A stretch of DNA of 5,684 nt. Source: Thiotrichales bacterium. Its GTDB lineage: Bacteria > Pseudomonadota > Gammaproteobacteria > UWMA-0217. The position numbers were made by a program, and so were the translations under genes. The notes below the pieces were generated by a model. That model was not told the origin of the DNA and made no database searches. It saw only the letters and a program-made list of their open reading frames with translations. Shown piece by piece: positions 1-5,544 of the stretch; position 1 is the first letter of the stretch, and every line of letters starts with the position of its first letter. The stretch spans positions 1 through 5,684 of the forward strand of contig JANTGD010000252.1 in NCBI GenBank assembly GCA_024763135.1, read 5' to 3'.

Positions 1-95
1 AATGATATATGGCCAAAATATACATAACTTATTGAATTTATGTTGTCAACTTTTTTCGATTGGTGTAGATATCGAGAAAACTATATAATTACTTG
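1..95 (+). other. Putative attI/leader region ahead of the first cassette
   Basis: AT-rich, non-coding stretch ending at the crossover G (position 95) of the first cassette core GTTGGCA (95-101). I found no long imperfect palindrome in it, which argues against it being the end of an attC from an upstream cassette and makes an attI site the simplest reading. In integrons, attI lies next to a divergently read intI and near the cassette promoter, so the integrase would lie left of the window. No part of intI is visible, so this is inference. It could also be a decayed cassette tail. Confidence 0.35.
60..89 (+). promoter_or_regulatory. Candidate cassette promoter (Pc-like)
   Basis: A perfect -10 hexamer TATAAT sits at 84-89, preceded after 18 bases by a weak -35 TTGGTG (60-65). 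Transcription would start close to the cassette boundary and give a leader of about 60 bases before the ATG at 156. An alternative, overlapping reading is TTGTCA (43-48), 17 bases, then TAGATA (66-71). Either would read into the array as a Pc does. Hexamer matches in AT-rich DNA are common, so confidence is modest. Confidence 0.4.
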
Positions 96-143
96 TTGGC
101 ACAACACTACGACGAAGATTCAGCAAACATCGATAACAAAGTT

Positions 144-149
144 AAGGAG
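144..149 (+). promoter_or_regulatory. Ribosome binding site of the actinoporin-like gene
   Basis: AAGGAG with a six-base spacer to ATG 156. It decides the start over the upstream in-frame TTG at 93, which overlaps the recombination core and has no Shine-Dalgarno sequence. Confidence 0.8.
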
Positions 150-155
150 AATTCC

Positions 156-779
156 ATGAGCAAGTCAGTCTCGAATCCTGCGGCAATGCCCGAATCTGAT
201 AAGATAAAAATTGGGTTATCTATTCCTTCTGTGGTTATTTCAGCTGTTGCGAAAATTGGTGCAGAAATAGTAAGGGCATTGCTAGAAGGAACAGGCGATA
301 ATAGACAAGACATGGTTGTTATCGTTAAGAACTATACAGGAGTAGATCTTGCACAAATACAGTATTCAACAAAACATAATAATGGTGGGTTTAAAGATGA
401 CGAACCTCCGCTTAACTATATTAGAGCAAAGAGCATAGGGGGAATTGCGTCTCATGGGGATTCGCTCGTTGGTAACAAGAATTATGTTCTTTATGATTTA
501 GATGGAAATGACTTATTGATTTACTGGCATGTCCCAAAAGTGGGATTCGGTAGTAATAAGAGTAGCAATTATTGGATTGATTTTCGGTCAAAAGAAAAAG
601 TAAAAGAGGGAAGGGGATTTCGATCTATGGATGATCACGCGATCCTAGACTATGGAAAACATAAACAGATCGAGGGTCATCGGAAAGATAAGGCAGGTAA
701 ATTTCGTCTCGTGGCATCCAGAAGCACAAATAGCATTTTTTTGGATGTTTTTACAGATGGGCAGCTTCCTTATGTTTAG
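156..779 (+). CDS. Putative actinoporin/aegerolysin-like beta-sandwich pore-forming protein
   Basis: Encodes 207 residues. ATG 156 is chosen because AAGGAG (144-149) sits six bases upstream; the frame stays open back to a TTG at 93, but that would cross the cassette boundary. Residues 24-45 (starting IPSVVISAVAKIGAEI) form a predicted amphipathic helix. It is followed by an alternating strand starting MVVIVKNYTGVDL (53-65), then VLYDLDGNDLLIYWHVP (111-127) and SNYWIDF (137-143). This order, a helix ahead of a beta-sandwich with an xVP turn and an SN[YW]W strand, resembles sea-anemone actinoporins (about 175-180 residues) and moss bryoporins; aegerolysins share a similar YW...P...W pattern. 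These families bind membrane lipids and form pores. The aromatic lipid-binding cluster looks depleted (about residues 128-140). There is no signal peptide, so it would act in the cytoplasm or on release. The assignment is by eye; the gene itself is secure. Confidence 0.5.
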   Translation: MSKSVSNPAAMPESDKIKIGLSIPSVVISAVAKIGAEIVRALLEGTGDNRQDMVVIVKNYTGVDLAQIQYSTKHNNGGFKDDEPPLNYIRAKSIGGIASHGDSLVGNKNYVLYDLDGNDLLIYWHVPKVGFGSNKSSNYWIDFRSKEKVKEGRGFRSMDDHAILDYGKHKQIEGHRKDKAGKFRLVASRSTNSIFLDVFTDGQLPYV

Positions 780-800
780 GTTAAATATGTTTAGGTTAAA
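771..800 (+). repeat. Exact 15-bp tandem duplication over a stop codon
   Basis: TATGTTTAGGTTAAA occurs at 771-785 and again, directly adjoining and identical, at 786-800. The first copy contains the last two sense codons and the TAG stop (777-779) of the upstream gene. The second copy lies in the untranslated tail before attC. It looks like a recent slippage duplication. Confidence 0.9.
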
Positions 801-838
801 TCGTCGCATGTAGAAATGGGCGAGAAAGATTAGCTCCG

Positions 839-947
839 TGCCAACCAGCGCATCAAGCCGACCGCATACTGCGCCGTTTAGCTCCTGAGTTTGTTTGGAG
901 TTTCGGTATGTGGCGCAGTATGCGTCGGCTTATGCGTAACGTTAGCT
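839..947 (+). repeat. attC site 1 (cassette recombination site)
   Basis: A 109-base attC with R'' core TGCCAAC (839-845) and R' core GTTAGCT (941-947). The arms 849-875 and 912-936 pair over 25 bp, interrupted only by unpaired C854 and one of C862/C863. Two single-base bulges on one arm are the extrahelical bases that mark attC and orient the integrase on the folded bottom strand. The 36-base loop contains a short CTCC/GGAG stem. The three-base spacers between core and stem are symmetric on both sides. Confidence 0.88.
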
Positions 948-968
948 GTTCTGAAAGAAAGCATACAC

Positions 969-1058
969 ATGAATGGAGGTGTTGGACGAAATGATGTCTT
1001 TTATTTTCCGTTCATAGTACCAGATTCAAAACAAGTGAAAGGAGATTCTCATGACTAA
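969..1058 (+). CDS. Possible 29-residue leader ORF overlapping the protease start
   Basis: An uninterrupted small ORF (ATG 969, TAA 1056-1058) starting MNGGVGRNDV and ending QVKGDSHD. Its stop lies just inside the protease gene, so the two overlap by eight bases (ATGACTAA), an arrangement typical of translational coupling. Its own Shine-Dalgarno is weak (GAAAG near 953-957), whereas the protease has a strong AGGAGA that lies inside this ORF. Short leader ORFs are known to raise expression of integron cassettes (for example in attI1). It may equally be chance; no protein family is recognised. Confidence 0.3.
   Translation: MNGGVGRNDVFYFPFIVPDSKQVKGDSHD
1040..1045 (+). promoter_or_regulatory. 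Ribosome binding site of the protease gene
   Basis: AGGAGA five bases upstream of ATG 1051, within AAAGGAGATTCTC. It fixes the start of the protease. Confidence 0.8.
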
Positions 1059-4000
1059 GTCCAAGGTTTTTGTATTAGTTCACGATCTAGCCGGCCAACC
1101 TGTAGAAGCTACCGTCGAGTACATGGAGGGGAAACAGCGCAAGTTCCGCCCCTTGGATTACGACGAGGGTTTGCAGCGACACATCGGGCACCTCGAGCCC
1201 GGGCCATGCAAGCTTCGTGTTCAAGGTCCCAAAGGCACTTCGGAAGAGCATAGAGACCTTGATCTCGTCGAGGGTAACAACTATGTCTCCGTGATGGTCG
1301 CCGAGCCGGGTCTTCCGGCACTGCGTACCCCTGATGGCAATTGGTATTTCAAGATCCGAGTCAATGAGCGCCTGCTACACGTAACGGGTAAGGGAGCACG
1401 ACAGCGCACGTCAGAGATTTTGAAGAAGGACAAACTGAGCTTTGAGCCCATCGCTTCGCGTGCCGAGATTCGCGATGACGATGTGTTGTTTCGGGTTTCG
1501 GTTGGCGGTCCCGAAGGGGAAGAGGTTGAGAGGCTGGAGCGCATTGCTTCCGAAACGTTACCAGAGCTCGGACTGACCGGACGCGTGGCCGTCCCCGGCT
1601 ACGTTGGCGATGATATCGCCTTTGGTCTCACTGATGAGATCATTATTCGTTTCCAAAGCCATGCAACGACAACGCAGGTTGCGCGACTGGCCAAGCGCCA
1701 CAGTCTTCAGCAATTGAGGCAGATCACCTGGATGGGTAATGCATTTCTGTTCCGTCATCCGAAGGGTACCTCAATCGACATCCTTGATCTGGTTGACGAT
1801 CTGAACCAGGATCCGGTTGTGATATTCGCTGAGCTGAACCTCGCCAAACGGCTCCAAAACTTCGTCTACACTCCTGCCGACTATCTCTATCCGGAGACCC
1901 CGCATCTTCCGCTGATAAACGCCGACGATGCGTGGGACACAATCCAGACGTCAACCACCGTGAACAGAGGGGGGAGTCCGGATGTGGTTGTAGCAGTCCT
2001 GGACCTGGACGGCGTTGACCCGACGCACCCGGAGCTAACAGGAAACCTATCAGACGGAACCGCCAAGCAGATTGCCAACTTTGATTTTGTCAATATGGCA
2101 AACCAGACCCTCGCCAACTGCCCAGGCGATCACGGCACGCAGTGTGCCGGCTCGGCCACAGGAAGATTCGACAACACCGTGGGGTCCTCGGGAGTAGCGC
2201 CCAACTGTAAGCTCATTGGCGGCAGATTCTCTGGATTCGCAACGGACCTGCAAATCGCAGACATCTGGGTGTGGATGGCTGGTTTTCCAACTGGCTCCAC
2301 ATTGGCGGGATTCCCAGCACAGCTCGCTCAAGGAGCCCATATCATCTCGAACTCATGGGGGCCCAGTTTCGCGCCAACCAACCAGACGTTGCGGGATGCA
2401 TTCGACTTCCTGGCAACCTATCCGCGTGATGGTCGCGGCGTCATCATGGTCTTTTCCACCGGAAACTACGGCTACTCGCTTGTCGACACTCGCAATCCGT
2501 ATGCGGCAGACCCCAAAACGTTGGGCATCGGTGCGTCCATCAACACTAACCCGACGAATCCGGTGAACTCTGTACAGCAGGATCATCAGGGCAATACTAA
2601 CAACCTACCGGCAGTGGTTGACACGCGAAGCTACTTCAGTCCTTACGGGTTAACTGTAGACCTCGTGTCCCCGAGCCATACCTGCTACGGCCCGGGTTTG
2701 CCGGGAGCCGGGATTGTCGATCCAATTATGGCTCCAGCACGCACCAATTTTGGTGATTGGCCGGCGAACGCAGTTTCAACGACAACGCTCACCTCTGCCG
2801 TAGCTGCTGGAGCCACTGCGTTACCGGTGGCGTCAACTACCGGTTTCGCTGTCGGAGAATATGTTCTGCTCGATATCCCCGGCGCTGCAAATGCTGAGAC
2901 AACACAGATAAGCGCAGTCGGTGCAAACCAGCTCACTGTGACCGCGATTGCCAATGCACATGCAGCCGGGACGAGTGTCGCAACCGGCCCAAATAACTAC
3001 GCCATGAATGCTTCGGTGGGATTTGGAGGGACCAGTCATTCCTGTCCTACTGTAGCGGGGGCAGCGGCCCTCCTGCTATCGGTCAAATCCGACCTGAACT
3101 GGGTTGAGGTTCGACAGATCCTGCGGACGACTGCTGTACAGATCGACGCTGCACAGGCTTTTGCCACTGGTCAATGGGTAGATCTGGATGGAGACGGCGT
3201 GAACGAGTTTAGCCAATGGTACGGCTATGGAAGGCTTGATGTAGACGCAGCAGTGTCAGCGGCTATCAGCCTCACACTTCGATCCGATGCCGTTGTTCGC
3301 GACAATCTGGGCGACACGGGCGCAGTGCCATCGACCGGATGGCATGCAGCGAGTCCGGACATTTGGGTGCGAAAGACCAACGATCCCATTCCGGCACTGG
3401 CATACGGAGACGCACCACCACACGAGAATCCGCAGTTTGGTCAGGACAACTACGTCTACTTGCGCGTCAGTAATAAAGGCACCGGAGTTGCTCCAGTCAT
3501 TTTCTTGCGGGCTCTAATTACGCACTTCCCGGGCGTCGAATTCCAGTATCCCGATGACTGGCAGCCGACGCCTCGCTTTGGGGTCACGCCCACGCTTCCG
3601 CTTCAGCCAGGAACGTATCTAATCGGAGAATCCGTGGTCAACAACCTCGCCGCGGGAGCAAGCACGATCGTCAAAATGACGTGGGATCGGGATTTGGTGC
3701 CTCCGCAGACGGTAACTGTGGGGGGATCGACGGTAACCTGGCACCCTTGCCTCTTGGCGGAGGCGGCACCGCACGATGGCCCCGCCATCGTTACGGGACT
3801 AGCCTACCCGGTCAAGGGCGACAACAACATCGCACATCGCAATATCGCCATTGACTATCCAGCGACGGGAGGAAGCTCGGGATTGATGAATACCGTTGTC
3901 GCAGGGACCAGGGATGCATCAGGTATTGATTTACTGGTAATTGATCGCACAGCACTTCCTGCTGACATCGGCGTTGTGTTGCATACCTCTGACATATCGG

Positions 4001-4485
4001 TGATGAAGAATTGGCTTGAGTTGGTCCGCTCCAGGAGAGGTATTTTGAAAGCGGAGCCTCTCGGCGCCGCACAGCCTAAGCCAACACCTGTACCGGAGAT
4101 GCTTGACGCCAAGTTTAGAGATAGGGAGTGCTGCGACATCACCCTTCTCACGAATGCCCGGCTTGCTGTGCAGTGTTGCGATGACGACCTGCTTCTGCTC
4201 GATGCGCCAAGGGGGACAAAGTTCAGAAAGCTTTGCACCGGCAAGGGAACCGAACGTCTGCGCGATCACGTACAGGTCGATTATTGGAAAGGGCAGCATG
4301 TTATCCGTATAGACCACGGTGCAGGAGCTATTGCTCTCCCCTTACGGGTGGCAGCTAACGTATGGACGCCTGTTTTCGTGGGAACCAATGTCCCAAACGG
4401 CACAAACCGGCTTCGTGGACGGATTCTCGTGAGTCAGGTTCGCGCAGATGGCGAGGTTTCTCCGGGCTACGAAATTGAGGTCTGA
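1051..4485 (+). CDS. Large multidomain subtilisin-like (S8) serine protease
   Basis: Encodes 1144 residues that should hydrolyse peptide bonds by a Ser-His-Asp triad. Residues 1-90 look like a small beta domain (VFVLVHDLAGQPVEATVEY). Residues about 190-270 resemble a fervidolysin-type propeptide. The S8 core runs from about 310 to 740: Asp318 in AVLDLDGVDPTHPEL, His361 in GDHGTQCAG, oxyanion Asn472 in STGNYG and Ser662 in GGTSHSCPTVAG, plus a possible calcium loop DLDGDG (711-716). Residues about 574-646 (AGATALPVASTTGF) form a beta-domain inserted before the catalytic Ser. Residues about 765-935 look like a CARDB-type beta region (SPDIWVR, GQDNYVYLRVSNKG). The tail has two vicinal Cys pairs (1027-1028, 1042-1043). 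No signal peptide or membrane segment is seen, so it may act inside the cell or leave by another route. GC content is clearly above that of the flanking cassettes. Family call firm, substrate unknown. Confidence 0.93.
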   Translation: MTKSKVFVLVHDLAGQPVEATVEYMEGKQRKFRPLDYDEGLQRHIGHLEPGPCKLRVQGPKGTSEEHRDLDLVEGNNYVSVMVAEPGLPALRTPDGNWYFKIRVNERLLHVTGKGARQRTSEILKKDKLSFEPIASRAEIRDDDVLFRVSVGGPEGEEVERLERIASETLPELGLTGRVAVPGYVGDDIAFGLTDEIIIRFQSHATTTQVARLAKRHSLQQLRQITWMGNAFLFRHPKGTSIDILDLVDDLNQDPVVIFAELNLAKRLQNFVYTPADYLYPETPHLPLINADDAWDTIQTSTTVNRGGSPDVVVAVLDLDGVDPTHPELTGNLSDGTAKQIANFDFVNMANQTLANCPGDHGTQCAGSATGRFDNTVGSSGVAPNCKLIGGRFSGFATDLQIADIWVWMAGFPTGSTLAGFPAQLAQGAHIISNSWGPSFAPTNQTLRDAFDFLATYPRDGRGVIMVFSTGNYGYSLVDTRNPYAADPKTLGIGASINTNPTNPVNSVQQDHQGNTNNLPAVVDTRSYFSPYGLTVDLVSPSHTCYGPGLPGAGIVDPIMAPARTNFGDWPANAVSTTTLTSAVAAGATALPVASTTGFAVGEYVLLDIPGAANAETTQISAVGANQLTVTAIANAHAAGTSVATGPNNYAMNASVGFGGTSHSCPTVAGAAALLLSVKSDLNWVEVRQILRTTAVQIDAAQAFATGQWVDLDGDGVNEFSQWYGYGRLDVDAAVSAAISLTLRSDAVVRDNLGDTGAVPSTGWHAASPDIWVRKTNDPIPALAYGDAPPHENPQFGQDNYVYLRVSNKGTGVAPVIFLRALITHFPGVEFQYPDDWQPTPRFGVTPTLPLQPGTYLIGESVVNNLAAGASTIVKMTWDRDLVPPQTVTVGGSTVTWHPCLLAEAAPHDGPAIVTGLAYPVKGDNNIAHRNIAIDYPATGGSSGLMNTVVAGTRDASGIDLLVIDRTALPADIGVVLHTSDISVMKNWLELVRSRRGILKAEPLGAAQPKPTPVPEMLDAKFRDRECCDITLLTNARLAVQCCDDDLLLLDAPRGTKFRKLCTGKGTERLRDHVQVDYWKGQHVIRIDHGAGAIALPLRVAANVWTPVFVGTNVPNGTNRLRGRILVSQVRADGEVSPGYEIEV

Positions 4486-4530
4486 GTGTATATGCATAGC
4501 GTCTGACCAAGAACCTGATCTGTTGGATGC

Positions 4531-4630
4531 AGCTAACAAAGGGCTACACCGGACAACCAAAAGCTACGCGGTTTTCCGCTGCGCTCCAAACCGCTCCACT
4601 TTTGGTTGCCGGTGAGCCCAAGCGTTCTCT
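4531..4630 (+). repeat. attC site 2 (cassette recombination site)
   Basis: A 100-base attC with R'' core AGCTAAC (4531-4537) and R' core GTTCTCT (4624-4630). The arms 4541-4563 and 4599-4619 pair over 21 bp, with A4546 and A4553 left unpaired as extrahelical bases. An inner 7-bp stem (GCGGTTT 4568-4574 with AAACCGC 4588-4594) fills the loop. The R' core departs from the GTTRRRY consensus because its last six bases come from the next cassette. Confidence 0.87.
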
Positions 4631-4649
4631 TCCTAAAAATGGTGCAAAC

Positions 4650-4853
4650 ATGAAAATGATTTCAGTGTCATCAAGAGCAATAAACGCAATTGGATATTCC
4701 CCGGAGATACGCATATTAAAAATCACCTTCAATCAAAACAAAACTTACGATTATTGCAGTGTCCCTCAAGCTGTTTTTAATAACCTGTTAAAATCACAAT
4801 CTAAAGGCTCTTATTACAACGACAACATAAGGGACAAATACCCTTGTTATTGA
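4650..4853 (+). CDS. KTSC-domain protein
   Basis: Encodes 67 residues and is essentially one KTSC domain, a short module also found at the C terminus of some lysyl-tRNA synthetases and thought, without proof, to bind RNA. Visible hallmarks are the opening SVSSRAINAIGY (5-16), the central YxY motif YDY (33-35) followed by VPQAVFNNLL (38-47), and the closing SKGSYYNDNIRDKYP (51-65). Length and ending fit a complete stand-alone domain. ATG 4650 matches where the domain starts and lies 25 bases into the cassette with no clear Shine-Dalgarno; ATG 4656 is an alternative. The frame is open back through attC 2 to ATG 4527, so a fused extension is possible. The 3' end overlaps a possible opposite-strand ORF by 53 bases. 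Confidence 0.85.
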   Translation: MKMISVSSRAINAIGYSPEIRILKITFNQNKTYDYCSVPQAVFNNLLKSQSKGSYYNDNIRDKYPCY

Positions 4854-5019
4854 ACAATCTTTTCTCAATGTCCTCCAATGCATATATAGCTTTGGAATTA
4901 TCAATAATCCAGTGTGTTTCGTCTGGCTCCGCACTCTGAACGTCTGTAGTCACAGTGTTGTGTGATGAGTGTAAGGCTTCACCAATTGTCTTTATCGTTA
5001 ATAAAAATTCTTTATTCAT
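4801..5019 (-). CDS. Possible small opposite-strand protein, unrecognised
   Basis: A 72-residue ORF read leftwards (start codon at 5019-5017), starting MNKEFLLTIKTIGEALHSSH and ending in a cysteine cluster CPLCCRC (62-68). Residues 1-55 lie in a gap that no other gene occupies and look protein-like: mixed acidic, polar and hydrophobic composition, including YALEDIEKRL (46-55). The last 17 or so residues are antisense to the KTSC gene end and may be an artefact of fusion. The Shine-Dalgarno is poor (AGG ten bases upstream). Opposite-strand genes occur in cassettes, usually with their own promoter; TTGAAC, 18 bases, TATTTA (about 5053-5024, read leftwards) is a weak candidate. No family recognised. 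Confidence 0.33.
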   Translation of the reverse strand: MNKEFLLTIKTIGEALHSSHNTVTTDVQSAEPDETHWIIDNSKAIYALEDIEKRLFNNKGICPLCCRCNKSL

Positions 5020-5027
5020 AATATAAA
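4998..5027 (+). promoter_or_regulatory. Candidate promoter for the coiled-coil/zinc-ribbon gene
   Basis: TTAATA (4998-5003), an 18-base spacer and TATAAA (5022-5027) lie just upstream of the Shine-Dalgarno at 5041. An internal promoter would make sense for a gene about 400 bases into its cassette. The region is AT-rich, so chance matches are likely. Confidence 0.3.
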
Positions 5028-5052
5028 TACCTAAATAAAAAGGGAGAGTTCA

Positions 5053-5535
5053 ATGGACATCGGAAGCATTACTGCTACAGTTACTGGCCTTAAAACTGCT
5101 GGCGACATCGTAAAGTCTCTCATGGAAAGCAAGGCTCTCTCTGAGGTTAGTGGGGCAATTACTGAGTTGCAATCCCAACTTTTCAGTGCGCAAAGCAATG
5201 CTATCTCTGCCAATGCGGAGCAATTTGCGATGATTGAGGAGATACGCACACTTAAAGAAAAAGTTACCAAGATAAAAGCATGGGAAAGAGAGAAGGACAG
5301 ATACCAGCTTATATCCCCATGGCAAGGAGCTGTTGTTTATGCGTTGAAGGACTCTATGAAGGGAATGGAACCACCGCATTGGATATGCGCAAACTGCTAT
5401 GAGGATGGGGAAAAACGAATCCTCACACAACAAAAGAAAGGTAGTGGATTTGTTAAGATTTTGTGTCCTAAATGTGGTGCATGGTTTGATTCTATAATGA
5501 GACATAGTAATGGAATCCTCTTTGAATATGCGTAA
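5053..5535 (+). CDS. Coiled-coil and zinc-ribbon protein of unknown function
   Basis: Encodes 160 residues from ATG 5053, with GGGAG (5041-5045) seven bases upstream. Residues 1-30 start MDIGSITATVTGLKTAGDIV and may form a helix. Residues about 30-82 are heptad-rich (ITELQSQLFSAQSNAIS, IEEIRTLKEKVTKIKAWERE) and should form a coiled coil. A short beta region follows (YQLISPWQGAVVYAL, 84-98). Then come two CxxC pairs, C112/C115 in HWICANC and C138/C141 in ILCPKCG, 22 residues apart, as in a zinc ribbon. This layout resembles widespread uncharacterised bacterial proteins, often in mobile DNA, with the pattern KxRYQL...YALK...PxHWICxxC. No function is established; oligomerisation through the coil and zinc, nucleic-acid or protein binding through the ribbon are inferences. 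It ends ten bases before attC 3. Confidence 0.82.
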   Translation: MDIGSITATVTGLKTAGDIVKSLMESKALSEVSGAITELQSQLFSAQSNAISANAEQFAMIEEIRTLKEKVTKIKAWEREKDRYQLISPWQGAVVYALKDSMKGMEPPHWICANCYEDGEKRILTQQKKGSGFVKILCPKCGAWFDSIMRHSNGILFEYA

Positions 5536-5544
5536 AAAAAAATA

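Larger units (their letters stand above)
96..941 (+). mobile_element. Integron gene cassette 1 (actinoporin-like gene)
   Basis: An 846-bp cassette bounded by core sites GTTGGCA (95-101) and GTTAGCT (941-947), with crossover after the G in each. Its own start core is the exact reverse complement of the R'' core TGCCAAC (839-845) in its attC, and the match extends to eight bases (GTTGGCAC/GTGCCAAC). That is expected if start and end were joined in a circular intermediate. It holds one gene, in the orientation normal for cassettes, plus the attC. Confidence 0.85.
942..4624 (+). mobile_element. Integron gene cassette 2 (giant S8 protease cassette)
   Basis: A 3683-bp cassette between crossover points G941 and G4624. 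Its first bases with the preceding G (GTTAGCT, 941-947) are the exact reverse complement of R'' AGCTAAC (4531-4537) in its attC, more than 3.5 kb away, which confirms that the two ends belong to one mobile unit. Typical cassettes are roughly 0.3-1.5 kb, so this is exceptionally long. It holds a 109-base leader, one 3.4-kb gene and the attC. Confidence 0.85.

Noticed and set aside
93..155. TTG start extending the actinoporin-like gene by 21 residues
   Set aside because: It spans the cassette core at 95-101 and has no Shine-Dalgarno; ATG 156 has AAGGAG at the right distance.
780..1050. Rho-independent terminator after the actinoporin-like gene
   Set aside because: The strong hairpin there is an attC with bulged bases and cores and is not followed by a T-run; any terminating effect would be secondary.
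3855..4317. Minus-strand ORFs of about 128 residues under the protease gene
   Set aside because: They are frame shadows of a GC-rich coding region with conserved protease architecture on the plus strand and have no ribosome site or recognisable domain.
4854..5052. A possible additional attC between the KTSC and zinc-ribbon genes
   Set aside because: GTTAATA-like and GAAC-like cores exist, but the arms between them do not pair, and the cassette start core matches the R'' at 5545-5551 instead.
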